Positions 52,559 through 61,352 of a stretch of 64,000 nucleotides of DNA are shown piece by piece. The translations under genes and the position numbers were made by a program. The notes beneath the pieces are model-generated. The model saw only the letters and a program-made list of their open reading frames with translations, had not been told where the DNA came from and did not search any database. The stretch covers positions 62,001 to 126,000 of the forward strand of contig NZ_VZZZ01000005.1 of assembly GCF_009193265.1 (NCBI RefSeq). Direction: 5' to 3'. Position 1 is the stretch's first letter, and every line of letters begins with the position of its first letter. The stretch is from Marinobacter changyiensis (GTDB lineage: Bacteria; Pseudomonadota; Gammaproteobacteria; Pseudomonadales; Oleiphilaceae).

Positions 52559-54286
52559 TCCCACCACCAGGCCATTTTCATCCAGCGCAATATCCAGCGC
52601 AGCAGGACGCCGCGGTAGGCCCGGCATGGTCATGATGTCACCGCACACCGCCACCACGAACCCGGCACCGGCTGCCAGTCTCACTTCCCTTACCGGTAGC
52701 ATATGACCGGAAGGGGCGCCCCGAAGCGACGGATCCGCAGAGAAACTGTACTGGGTCTTGGCGATACAGACCGGTAGATGACCGAAGCCCAGGCTCTCGT
52801 ACTCCTGGATCTGTCGTTTGGCCAATGGCGTGAACTCCACGCTCCCGGCATGGTATATCCGGGTGGCGATCGTCTGGATCTTGTCGGCCAACGGCAGACT
52901 GTCCTCATACAGCAATTTTATCTCCGGCTTGCCCTTTCCGATCTGGTCGAGCACCGCCTGGGCCAGCTCGGTGGCGCCCTCGCCCCCACTTGCCCAGTGG
53001 TCTGCCGGTATCGCCCTGACACCCAGCCCCTCACTGATGGACTGCACGAGCGCGAGTTCCTCTTCGGTATCGTCCGGGAACCGGTTGATGCAAACCACCG
53101 GGGTCAGGCCGAACTGCTGCAGGTTGCGGACATGCCGCTCCAGATTGGCGGCGCCCTCACGCAGCGCCGCCAGGTCAGGCACTGCAAGCTGGCTGCGGGG
53201 TACGCCGCCCTGCATCTTGAGCGCGCGGACGGTACAGACAACCACCGCCGCGTCAGGTCTCAAGCCGGTGTGACGGCACTTGATGTCAATGAACTTTTCC
53301 GCCCCCAGATCGGCACCGAACCCGGCTTCAGTGACCACAACATCGTTCAGGGCCAGGGCGGCACGGGTAGCCGCCACGGAATTGCAGCCATGGGCAATAT
53401 TGGCAAAGGGCCCCCCGTGGATAAAGACCGGATTGTGTTCAAGGCTCTGCACCAGGTTCGGCTGCAGCGCCTCTTTCAGCAACACCGTCAGCGAGCCTTC
53501 CATGCCAAGGTCACGGACGGTGACCGGCGTCATATCAGTGCGTCTCCCGACGATGATGTTACCCAGCCGTTGTTTCAGGTCCGAGCGCCCGTCCGCCAGG
53601 CACAGAATTGCCATGATCTCGGAGGATACGGTAATGTCGAAACCTGTTTCCCGGGGCACGCCATGGGCAGCGCCGCCCAGGCCACACACCATGTTGCGCA
53701 GGGATCGGTCGGTCAAATCCATGACCCGTCGCCAACTTATATAGCGCGGGTCGAGGCCGGTTTCATTGCCCCAATGAATATGATTGTCAATCAGGGACGC
53801 CAGCAGATTGTGGGCCGTGGTAATGGCGTGGAAGTCCCCATTAAAATGCAGGTTGATGTCTTCCATCGGAATCACCTGGGCCCGACCACCGCCGGCGGCA
53901 CCGCCCTTCATTCCGAAACAGGGTCCCAGGGACGGTTCCCGCAAACACACCGACGAGCGCACACCGAGACGGTTCAGGCCATCGTTAAGCCCGACGCTGG
54001 TGGTTGTCTTACCCTCGCCTGCCGGGGTCGGGGTGATGGCGGTGACCAGTACCAGCTTGCCGCAAGGTGCAGTGTCGGAGGTGTCCACATACGCCATATC
54101 CAGCTTGGCCTTGTAATGACCAAAGGGTACCAGACTCTCGGCCGGCAAGCCGAATCGCTGCTGGGCGAGCAGCAGGATGGACAGGGGCTTAATCGATCGG
54201 GCAATCTCGATGTCTGGCGATCCTGGCGGCAGCAACTTGGCCGGAACCTGCGTTGCGTATTTTAGCTCACTGTACCGAAGACTCAT
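52550..54286 (-). CDS. fhs: Formate-tetrahydrofolate ligase
   Basis: Fhs makes 10-formyl-THF from formate, THF and ATP, or in reverse yields ATP and formate. With the start at 54286 ([20 protein letters not shown]) it has 578 residues, near the family norm of about 556-560. The P-loop [16 protein letters not shown] is near residue 80, and [13 protein letters not shown] and [20 protein letters not shown] are the typical later segments. GAGGGGG precedes the ATG. It overlaps the broken methylene-THF reductase remnant by 20 bases and is the third member of a minus-strand one-carbon operon. Its end overlaps the convergent regulator gene. Confidence 0.96.
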   Translation of the reverse strand: MSLRYSELKYATQVPAKLLPPGSPDIEIARSIKPLSILLLAQQRFGLPAESLVPFGHYKAKLDMAYVDTSDTAPCGKLVLVTAITPTPAGEGKTTTSVGLNDGLNRLGVRSSVCLREPSLGPCFGMKGGAAGGGRAQVIPMEDINLHFNGDFHAITTAHNLLASLIDNHIHWGNETGLDPRYISWRRVMDLTDRSLRNMVCGLGGAAHGVPRETGFDITVSSEIMAILCLADGRSDLKQRLGNIIVGRRTDMTPVTVRDLGMEGSLTVLLKEALQPNLVQSLEHNPVFIHGGPFANIAHGCNSVAATRAALALNDVVVTEAGFGADLGAEKFIDIKCRHTGLRPDAAVVVCTVRALKMQGGVPRSQLAVPDLAALREGAANLERHVRNLQQFGLTPVVCINRFPDDTEEELALVQSISEGLGVRAIPADHWASGGEGATELAQAVLDQIGKGKPEIKLLYEDSLPLADKIQTIATRIYHAGSVEFTPLAKRQIQEYESLGFGHLPVCIAKTQYSFSADPSLRGAPSGHMLPVREVRLAAGAGFVVAVCGDIMTMPGLPRRPAALDIALDENGLVVGLT

Positions 54287-54648
54287 GGAACCGCCCCCTC
54301 TGATCCTCCAGGGATCCGCTGTGCTGCTGAAGCCATTGCGCCGACTGGCGCAGGCCGCCAAATGGAAACAGGTGGATACCCCTGATCAAGGTATCCGGAT
54401 TGTCCAGACAATACTGCACGAGCGCCCGGACCAGGTCGTCAAGGGTCCAGGGTCTGGCAGAACTGCCCTTTCGGCAGAAACGGCACATACACACAGGTAC
54501 CCATCGGCAACAGATCCGGCAGGTGGCCCGCTGTTCGTATCTGCCGGGGTGTCGCTTCCACAGAAGCTGCACGCACCAACGCCTGCAGGCGGGCCTCCGT
54601 TTCGTCGTCCCGTGGACTGAACACTTTTGTTTCGCTCAACAGATTCAT
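54267..54648 (-). pseudogene. Broken methylene-tetrahydrofolate reductase-like gene
   Basis: Two frames are needed. The first (start 54648) gives a normal beginning, MNLLSETKVFSPRDDETEAR through MGTCVYVPFLPKGQF, then stops. The second (to 54267) gives [20 protein letters not shown] followed by [15 protein letters not shown], the last helix-strand of MetF-type enzymes. About 190 residues of the core of a roughly 290-residue MetF fold, with most of the flavin- and folate-binding barrel, are missing. The start lies 16 bases after the DmdA-like gene, where an intact reductase would make sense. It is an internal deletion with a change of frame. Confidence 0.75.
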
Positions 54649-54664
54649 AACCCGTGGCCCGTCG

Positions 54665-56026
54665 CTAGTCGGCGAAATCGATACCTTTTGCCCGCGCCCG
54701 CTCACGGGCATTAGGATTCACCGACGGCCGGAAGGGCACGTCTACCACCTCAGCGTCCACCTCCGTTGCGCCGTCGGCAGCGGCATACTCCGCTGGCAGG
54801 TGCACGGTAAGACGGGTGCCAGGACTGCGCAGGTCAAAAGGCACAAACGCGAGCGCAATGTTGGTTTCCAGCTCCGGAGAGTACCAGGGCGAGGTGACAT
54901 AACCCTTGGGATCACCGCCCTCGGGTGCGCTGATCAGCCAGAAATCGTTGGCGTAATCGGTCACTTTGCCCCCGCCGAAACGGATGCCCACCATGATGTG
55001 ACTGAAGGGTGGACGACCTGCATCAAGCTGCTCACGCACTTTCTCCAGGGTCTGCTTACCGATGTAATCGGCCTCTTTATTGCGCGGTACCTGATAGGCC
55101 AGGTTGCACTGGAACGGCAGCGTTTCCTGATCCATGTCCTGACCCCAGGAGAGAATGCCCGCGGCGATCCGGCGATGATGGGCCGGGGCGATTACCCGCA
55201 GGTTATGGCGCTCGCCCGCCGCAAGCACCGCGTACCAGAGATCCTCGGCGTACCGGGTCGCATCCTTCAGGTAAATTTCATAGCCTTTTTCACCGGTAAA
55301 ACCGGTCTGGGAAACGATGACATCGTGCCCGGCAACCTGACCGGTCATCAGGCCATAGAAGGGGATTTCCTTCACTTGCTCGCCGAACAGGTCGACCATC
55401 AGGGCTTCGGACTTGGGCCCCTGAATCTGTACCGGGGCCACGTCGATCTCTGCAATACTGACATTGAAGCCCATACCGATATTCACACCCCGCAGCCAGA
55501 ATTCCAGATCACTGTCGGAGAGTGAGAACCAGAACTCGTCCTCAGCAATCCGCAACAGCACCGGATCGTTGAGAATGCCGCCATCCTCGTTACACAGGAT
55601 CACGTACTTGCCACGCATGGGTTTTATCTTGGTGGCATCCCGGGTGATCACGTAGTTCACGAAGCGTTCGGCATCCGGACCCTTGACCTGAATCTGGCGC
55701 TCAACCGCCACGTTCCACATGGTGACGTCGTTGATCAGGGACTCATACTCCACCATGGCGCCGCCGTCCTCCGGACGGACATAACCTCTGGGGTGATACA
55801 TACGGTTGTAAACCGTGGCCCGCCAGCAGCCAGCTTCATAAGCCAGGTGCCAGTAAGGCGACTTGCGAACCCGGGTGGAAATCAACATCTCCACCGGTGT
55901 CGGGCCGGACTGACGCAGGTTGATGGGCACGCGGCGATCAGACTGGTCGACGCTGTCGGGTTGCCGGGCGGCACTCGCCCGTTGTTGCAGATAATTCGGA
56001 AATTCCTGTTCGAATTTAACGGCCAT
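54665..56026 (-). CDS. GcvT/DmdA-family THF-dependent methyltransferase (demethylase)
   Basis: This 453-residue protein is of the GcvT fold, close to DMSP demethylase DmdA and aromatic O-demethylases. It has VERQIQVKGPDAERFVNYVI, GGILNDPVLLRIAEDEFWFS, VAPVQIQGPKSEALMVDLFG and SQTGFTGEKGYEIYL in the expected order. These enzymes move a methyl group from a substrate to tetrahydrofolate. It is about 80 residues longer than typical DmdA. It heads an operon with the broken reductase and fhs, which together would oxidise methyl-THF to formate. DMSP, a betaine or an aromatic ether are all possible substrates. GGGGGAG precedes the ATG. Confidence 0.82.
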   Translation of the reverse strand: MAVKFEQEFPNYLQQRASAARQPDSVDQSDRRVPINLRQSGPTPVEMLISTRVRKSPYWHLAYEAGCWRATVYNRMYHPRGYVRPEDGGAMVEYESLINDVTMWNVAVERQIQVKGPDAERFVNYVITRDATKIKPMRGKYVILCNEDGGILNDPVLLRIAEDEFWFSLSDSDLEFWLRGVNIGMGFNVSIAEIDVAPVQIQGPKSEALMVDLFGEQVKEIPFYGLMTGQVAGHDVIVSQTGFTGEKGYEIYLKDATRYAEDLWYAVLAAGERHNLRVIAPAHHRRIAAGILSWGQDMDQETLPFQCNLAYQVPRNKEADYIGKQTLEKVREQLDAGRPPFSHIMVGIRFGGGKVTDYANDFWLISAPEGGDPKGYVTSPWYSPELETNIALAFVPFDLRSPGTRLTVHLPAEYAAADGATEVDAEVVDVPFRPSVNPNARERARAKGIDFAD

Positions 56027-56198
56027 TGCTATCTCCCCCTACCGGGTTGTCGATAGCATTAATGTGACCGTGTTTGCGATGGTCGGGTTGAACCATTACG
56101 ACACCGAGACGACCAAAAACGCCACGGCCGCCTATTATTGCCGCTCCCGGTGCAGATAAAGGTGCTGGCTGTTTATACAGTGTTGTGAGGCGGGCAGA

Positions 56199-57908
56199 TC
56201 AGTTGGTCAAGGTATCCCAGGCACTTTTTGCAGACAGATGGATTCGGTCAGCGGCCAGTTCCTGGCCAAAGCTGGTACGCCGCAGGCGATCCATCACCGG
56301 GCCTTTCACCTCGGCCAGATGCATCGTAATGCCCGAGGCACGAAGATCCTGTTCCAGATGTTCCAGCATTTCCAGGGCGCTGGCATCGATGTAGCTCACC
56401 GCCGACATCAGTAATACGACGGCGTTGATCTCCGGCCTCGCGTTGATATGCCGCATCAAATAGTCTTCAACGGCACCCGCGTTGGCGAAATAGAGGTTTT
56501 CGTCCACCCGGACAATCAATGCCCTGGGCAGCGTATCCACAATATGCCGGTTAACATTGCGAAAGTGCCCGGTGCCCGGGACTTGACCGAGCACCGCCAT
56601 GTGAGGTTGGCTGGTGCGCCAGAGGTACAACGCCAGCGATAGCACGATACCAATGACCAGGCCGGACTCAATGCCCAGAATCAGAACGGCCATGGCTGTG
56701 GTAATCAATGCAGCACCGTCGGCACGGTCATAACGCCAGATAGCTCGCGCACCGGCAATATCGATCAACTGGGTGACCGCAACGACAATTATTCCCGCCA
56801 GGATCGCGTCGGGTAGAAAATAGAACCAACCGGTGAAAAAAAGCGCCACGATGGCAACCAGAAAAGCGGTGACAATGGCAGCGAGCTGGGTTCTGGCACC
56901 GGCTTCAAAGTTGACGACAGACCGGGAAAAGCCACCCGCCACCGGCATCGCGCCGGCAATCGCCGCCGCGATATTGCTGAAGCCCAGTGCCGTGAGTTCC
57001 TGATTGGCATTAATCTTCTGACGGCGCCTCGCGGCCAGAACCTTCGCCACCGAGACACTCTCGACGTAGCCCACCAGCGCGATCAGGACAGCCGACGGCA
57101 ATAAGGCAGCCCAGCCTTCGGCGTTGAAAAAGCCCAGACTCGGAACCGGCAGGCCCGCCGGGATGTCTCCTACCACGGATAACCCGTAGCTATCCGCTTT
57201 GGTTAACGCAGCGATGACGGTTGCGCCGATCACAATGACCAGTGGCACCGTGCGCCCGGTGATGGTTGCCACCCGCTGCGACAGCCCCGCAGAGGTAAGC
57301 AGAGTTGTCAGAGGTTTGCGTGCAAGCATCAGCAATACAATCGCGCCGATACCAAACAACAGGGTCGGCGTGTGACTCTCATCCAGGCGCTGCAGGAAAG
57401 CAGCCACTGTCGTCAGCGCATCGCCTCGCTCAAGTCCAATCCCGCTCAGATGCTTCAGCTGACTGGTGATAATCAGAATCGCGGCGCCCGTGGTAAAGCC
57501 CGACAGCACCGGATGACTGATAAAGCTGACCAGCGCCCCGAGCCTGAGCACTCCCAACAACACCAGGATCAAGCCGGTCTCGGCTGCCAGGATCATCGCG
57601 CCGGCAAATACTGCACTCTGGTCTTCACCGCTGTAGTGCTGTGTCAATGCGTTAGCGACCATCAGTGCCGCGACCGCGACCGGTCCGACCGCGAGTGCCC
57701 GGCTGCTGCCAAACAGGGCATAAACAGCCGGTGGAACAATCGAAGCATACAGCCCCATCTCTGGCGGCAAACCTGCCAGCATCGCGTAAGCCATGCCTTG
57801 GGGAACCAGAAGAATGGCCGTGATGATGCCCGCAAGCAGATCCTCCGACCGGCTGGCTGACCCTTCTGCCCGCAATTGTTTTAACAGCGCAAAGTCAAAC
57901 GCGGCCAT
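56199..57908 (-). CDS. SulP-family anion permease with STAS domain
   Basis: This 569-residue inner-membrane protein has the SulP transport domain: AGIITAILLVPQGMAYAMLA and YASIVPPAVYALFGSSRALA at the start, about 14 hydrophobic segments, and a cytoplasmic STAS domain from about residue 445 (SAVSYIDASALEMLEHLEQD). SulP proteins carry sulfate, bicarbonate or other anions. Its position beside persulfide dioxygenase and sulfide:quinone oxidoreductase suggests a role in sulfur-oxyanion movement, which is inferred. The 172-base gap to the DmdA-like gene shows no clear terminator or gene. Confidence 0.93.
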   Translation of the reverse strand: MAAFDFALLKQLRAEGSASRSEDLLAGIITAILLVPQGMAYAMLAGLPPEMGLYASIVPPAVYALFGSSRALAVGPVAVAALMVANALTQHYSGEDQSAVFAGAMILAAETGLILVLLGVLRLGALVSFISHPVLSGFTTGAAILIITSQLKHLSGIGLERGDALTTVAAFLQRLDESHTPTLLFGIGAIVLLMLARKPLTTLLTSAGLSQRVATITGRTVPLVIVIGATVIAALTKADSYGLSVVGDIPAGLPVPSLGFFNAEGWAALLPSAVLIALVGYVESVSVAKVLAARRRQKINANQELTALGFSNIAAAIAGAMPVAGGFSRSVVNFEAGARTQLAAIVTAFLVAIVALFFTGWFYFLPDAILAGIIVVAVTQLIDIAGARAIWRYDRADGAALITTAMAVLILGIESGLVIGIVLSLALYLWRTSQPHMAVLGQVPGTGHFRNVNRHIVDTLPRALIVRVDENLYFANAGAVEDYLMRHINARPEINAVVLLMSAVSYIDASALEMLEHLEQDLRASGITMHLAEVKGPVMDRLRRTSFGQELAADRIHLSAKSAWDTLTN

Positions 57909-58004
57909 TAGCGAACCATGGTAACGATGACCGGTGACGCAAAGGTGCTACGTCAAGGCCGGACTGCCGCTGTCCGACCTTGAGGTACAATCGCCCGTAC
58001 ACCT

Positions 58005-58703
58005 TCAATTTGCCTGGCCACACGCAAGGTTAGCGGGAACCGCCACATCCATCATCTTCGGGTCCGGCAGGTTGAGGTTGTTCATGATCTCGGCGTACTC
58101 GGCCTCGGATTTTCCCGCCAGCCGTGGATTGAAGTACTTCTCCTCGAAAATCGACGAGCACATCATACCTTTATAGTCATGTGCCGGATAAACCAGGGTG
58201 TCCTCGTCTAACTGGAACAGTTTGTTGACGATGGAGTCGTAGCTTTTACGGGGGTCCCCACCCTGGAAATCCGTCCGGCCGCTCCCCCGGATCAACAGCA
58301 CATCGCCGGTAAACACAGCCTGCTGATGGCTCTGTCGCCACAGAAAGCTGAAGGATTCATCGGTATGCCCCGGCGTATAAATAGCCTCTAACTGGATGCC
58401 ATCCAGCTCGATTTTATCGCCCTCCGATACATGCTCTGACACACAGTCTGCTTTGGTGAATTCGCCCATTACCGTAATGCAGCTGGTTTGATTTCGCAGG
58501 TCGCCAAGGGCCGTTACGTGGTCAGCATGGGTGTGCGTGTCGATAGCCCGAACCAACTTGAGATCCAACTGCTCTATCAGTCCGAGGTAAGCTGACAACT
58601 GCTCTTTGACAGGGTCAATAATGACGGCCTCCCGACCGCGACCGGACGCGATCAGGTAGGTGTAGGTACTGGAGGTTTTATCGAAGAGTTGGCGAAAGAG
58701 CAT
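58005..58703 (-). CDS. Persulfide dioxygenase, ETHE1-like metallo-beta-lactamase
   Basis: ETHE1-type enzymes oxidise glutathione persulfide to sulfite with an iron centre. The 232-residue product has the motif THTHADH (residues 56-62), TPGHTDESFSFL, FTGDVLLIRGSGRTDFQGGD and VYPAHDYKG, all in the ETHE1 pattern. The length is typical. It is divergent from the sulfide:quinone oxidoreductase gene, the enzyme that makes its persulfide substrate, across a 97-base promoter region with a palindrome. No fused rhodanese domain is present. Confidence 0.94.
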   Translation of the reverse strand: MLFRQLFDKTSSTYTYLIASGRGREAVIIDPVKEQLSAYLGLIEQLDLKLVRAIDTHTHADHVTALGDLRNQTSCITVMGEFTKADCVSEHVSEGDKIELDGIQLEAIYTPGHTDESFSFLWRQSHQQAVFTGDVLLIRGSGRTDFQGGDPRKSYDSIVNKLFQLDEDTLVYPAHDYKGMMCSSIFEEKYFNPRLAGKSEAEYAEIMNNLNLPDPKMMDVAVPANLACGQAN

Positions 58704-58732
58704 AAAATTATTCCTTGCACTGAATTTTTAAT

Positions 58733-58748
58733 GATCTAAGCTTAGATC
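58733..58748. promoter_or_regulatory. Palindromic operator between persulfide dioxygenase and sqr
   Basis: GATCTAAGCTTAGATC is a perfect 16-bp palindrome. It extends to TAA-N-(palindrome)-N-TTA with a single mismatched pair (58729-58752), and is centred between the divergent starts at 58703 and 58801. The position and symmetry suit a dimeric repressor controlling both genes, for example an ArsR-type sulfide sensor such as BigR/SqrR; the regulator is not coded in this window. Confidence 0.72.
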
Positions 58749-58800
58749 GTTATGTGATATAGGATTCGCCCATGTCTGTCAAGCCCAGGAGAGGTCAACC

Positions 58801-60033
58801 ATGTCCAGTCAAACAAGCCCCGGTCACCATGTTGTTGTTATTGTTGGTGGAGGTGCAGCGGGGCTGTCAGTAGCCGCAGGACTGCTCAGGGCGCACGCGG
58901 ATCTGGATGTGGCGGTCATTGAGCCCAGTGATGACCATTACTATCAACCCGGTTGGACACTGGTCGGCGGTGGCGCAATGTCAGCCGAGCAAACCCGTCA
59001 CCCGGAGCAAGACCATATGCCGGAGAAGGCCACCTGGATCAAAGACGCGGTAACGTCGTTTGAGCCCGCCCATAATCAGGTCACACTCGGCTCCGGAAAA
59101 GCGGTTGAATACAAATATCTGGTTGTCGCTGCAGGCCTGCAGCTGGACTGGGATTCCATTGCGGGGTTGTCCGACACGTTGGGGGCTAACGGCGTAACCT
59201 CGAACTATCGGTTTGATCTGGCGCCATACACCTGGCAGCTGACCCAGGCATTCTCCGGTGGTAACGCTCTGTTTACCCAACCCCCGATGCCGATAAAATG
59301 CGCCGGTGCACCGCAAAAAGCGATGTACCTCAGTGCCGATCACTGGCGCCGAAAAGGCATCTCGGCGAACGTTCATTTTTACAATCAGGGTGCCGCGATG
59401 TTTGGTGTACCGGCCTACGCCAAAGCGTTGGACAAGGTCGTTGCCGATTACGGCATTAACACTCATTTTGGCCACAACCTGGTGGCGGTGGACGGGCCTG
59501 CCAAAACCGCTATCTTTGAAACCGCAGACGGTAAAACCGAACGCTCATTCGACATGTTACACGTCGTACCCGGGCAATCCGCGCCCGATTTCATCAAACG
59601 TAGTCCCTTGTCCGGCGATGCTGGCTGGGTCACCGTGGACAAGCACAGCCTGCGGCATACCGATTACCCCAACATTTATGGCCTGGGTGACTGCACCAAC
59701 ACACCGAATGCCAAAACAGCGGCCGCGGTGCGCAGACAGTTTCCCGTGGTTGTCAGTGCGCTGTTGCACGACTTGGGGCATGGCGGTGACGGAGAGCTAT
59801 ACGATGGCTATGGCGCGTGCCCGTTAACCACAGAGAACGGCAAAGTCATGCTTGCCGAGTTCCGGTACGACGGGGAAATCGTGCCGTCGTTTCCTCTGGA
59901 CCCCCGGGTACCCCGCGCCGTGTACTGGCACATGAAACGCAGCTTGTTTCCATGGCTGTACTGGAACGTCATACTGAACGGCAAAGATTGGAAAAAACCG
60001 ACCTACAAGCCTCGCCCGGATCTTCTGAGTTGA
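58801..60033 (+). CDS. sqr: Sulfide:quinone oxidoreductase, type II
   Basis: Sqr is a membrane-bound flavoprotein that oxidises sulfide, passing electrons to quinone. The 410-residue product has the FAD motif VIVGGGAAGLSVAAGL, a second glycine-rich strand, and two redox cysteines, Cys167 in PIKCAGAPQKAMYL and Cys298 in GLGDCTNTPNAKT. These contexts are those of type II (mitochondrial-like) Sqr rather than the three-cysteine bacterial type I. AGGAGAGGTC precedes the ATG. With the adjacent dioxygenase it makes a sulfide-to-sulfite pathway; gained electrons enter respiration. Confidence 0.93.
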   Translation: MSSQTSPGHHVVVIVGGGAAGLSVAAGLLRAHADLDVAVIEPSDDHYYQPGWTLVGGGAMSAEQTRHPEQDHMPEKATWIKDAVTSFEPAHNQVTLGSGKAVEYKYLVVAAGLQLDWDSIAGLSDTLGANGVTSNYRFDLAPYTWQLTQAFSGGNALFTQPPMPIKCAGAPQKAMYLSADHWRRKGISANVHFYNQGAAMFGVPAYAKALDKVVADYGINTHFGHNLVAVDGPAKTAIFETADGKTERSFDMLHVVPGQSAPDFIKRSPLSGDAGWVTVDKHSLRHTDYPNIYGLGDCTNTPNAKTAAAVRRQFPVVVSALLHDLGHGGDGELYDGYGACPLTTENGKVMLAEFRYDGEIVPSFPLDPRVPRAVYWHMKRSLFPWLYWNVILNGKDWKKPTYKPRPDLLS

Positions 60034-60063
60034 CTTCAGGGCTGGCCGCTGCCCATCCTGGCA

Positions 60064-60153
60064 GGCGTTGGACAACTCGCCCATATGGACGTCGACCTGA
60101 CGGCCTTCCGCGTCGTAAAACAGGGTCGTGGTTAAGGCGTGGCTGCCCGGCAA
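60064..60153 (-). pseudogene. Possible thioredoxin-family (TlpA-like) gene fragment
   Basis: About 30 residues, LPGSHALTTTLFYDAEGRQV followed by DVHMGELSNA, resemble the cis-Pro strand and the following hairpin of TlpA/ResA-type thioredoxins (usual pattern LPTTLFYD-x-GR). The Cys-containing active site is absent and the frame then runs into the sqr 3' end. It is called a fragment with reserve. Confidence 0.4.
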
Positions 60154-60306
60154 GCATCGCCATAGGCGAGGCCCTTATGGATATGCGGGGGGAGAACGAG
60201 TAAAACAGATGGTAGAAGAAGAGGAGGACGTTCTCGTCAGTGCGCCATATCCTATGGTGGTTATCGCGGTCATGGCAACCGGTGGCCACAAAACAGCCGA
60301 TCGCCT

Positions 60307-60429
60307 GAACAGGGGCTCGGACTTACGATTGTGGAATTTATTGCAGAGCAGTTCAGTGGACGTCTTCGCGCAGAGGAAGATGCCATCGGTGGCATCGATT
60401 GGGAATTGGTATTACCAAGAGTTTTCTGA
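60307..60429 (+). pseudogene. Histidine-kinase C-terminal fragment
   Basis: A 40-residue in-frame end reads EQGLGLTIVEFIAEQFSGRL followed by RAEEDAIGGIDWELVLPRVF and stop. This is the G2-box and last strand of a sensor kinase ATPase domain. The kinase body is missing: the upstream frame shows no H, N or G1 box. The stretch 60154-60306 between the two fragments contains nothing I recognise. Confidence 0.62.
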
Positions 60430-60454
60430 CCCGGCGGGGCGCTGCTGAAAAAAC

Positions 60455-60487
60455 AAAAAAGGCAGACCAGTAAACTGATCTGCCTTT
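60455..60487 (-). terminator. Terminator after initiator tRNA gene
   Basis: On the minus strand a 13-bp stem (AAAGGCAGATCAG paired with CTGGTCTGCCTTT, one G-U) with loop TTTA is followed by a run of T. It starts 8 bases past the CCA end of the tRNA. Confidence 0.82.
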
Positions 60488-60495
60488 CTTAAATA

Positions 60496-60572
<77 letters not shown>

Positions 60573-60653
60573 ACAAACTGTTTGTCTACCAAGGCCTCTT
60601 TCGAAACGCCCTTGATCAACGTGCGCGTATACTAAGGATTCGCCTCGCCCTTG

Positions 60654-61352
60654 TCAATCACTATCCGCAAACAGATCGGTCGAATAGGTCAGTTCTTCAG
60701 CTACGGGTGCGGCCCTCATTCCCATGCGATCAATCACCTCCTGCACCGGCCGGAAGGATTTTCGGTGGTGGGGGGTGGCACCCAGTTCATTGAGCGCCAC
60801 CAAGTGAACCGGAGTCGGATAACCCTTGTGTTGCGCAAAGCCGTAGCCGGGATATTCCGCCTCGAGTCTCTGCATCTCCCGGTCCCGGGTGACTTTAGCG
60901 ATGATGGAAGCGGCGCTGATGGCCGCAACCCGGCTGTCACCCTTGACCACCGCTTCGGATGCCCAGGCCCAGCGCGGGCAGTGGTTGCCGTCCACCAACA
61001 CATGTTCAGGGGCAATTGCCAGGCCTGAAACCGCGCGTTCCATGGCCACCATGGTGGCCTGGAAAATGTTCAACCGGTCGATTTCGTCTGCTTCACAGCG
61101 GCCAAGGCTCCAGGCCGCAGCGCGTTCGATAATCTGATCAAACAGCGCTTCGCGGCGTTTCTCACTGAGTTTCTTGGAATCTGCCAGCCCCGGGATCGGG
61201 CGCTCGGGGTCCAGAATGACAGCCGCCGTCACCACAGCGCCCACCAGAGGGCCACGACCGACCTCATCCACGCCGGCGACTTTCCAGCCCTGGTAGCGGC
61301 TGACGAAAGGTGGCAGCACTTTTTTGCTGGTGTTCTTCACGATCCCGGTCAC
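60654..61352 (-). CDS. rnhB: Ribonuclease HII
   Basis: RNase HII removes ribonucleotides from DNA. The 232-residue protein has the motif [20 protein letters not shown] with the first catalytic Asp-Glu, VLVDGNHCP with a further Asp, and [20 protein letters not shown], then [14 protein letters not shown]. Its GTG start overlaps the lpxB stop as GTGA. lpxB-rnhB is the common gammaproteobacterial order; dnaE would normally follow but here a tRNA gene comes next. Confidence 0.97.
   Translation of the reverse strand: MTGIVKNTSKKVLPPFVSRYQGWKVAGVDEVGRGPLVGAVVTAAVILDPERPIPGLADSKKLSEKRREALFDQIIERAAAWSLGRCEADEIDRLNIFQATMVAMERAVSGLAIAPEHVLVDGNHCPRWAWASEAVVKGDSRVAAISAASIIAKVTRDREMQRLEAEYPGYGFAQHKGYPTPVHLVALNELGATPHHRKSFRPVQEVIDRMGMRAAPVAEELTYSTDLFADSD

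Noticed and set aside
52778..54265. A 495-codon plus-strand frame opposite fhs
   Set aside because: fhs has all family motifs in the other strand; this frame is a mirror.
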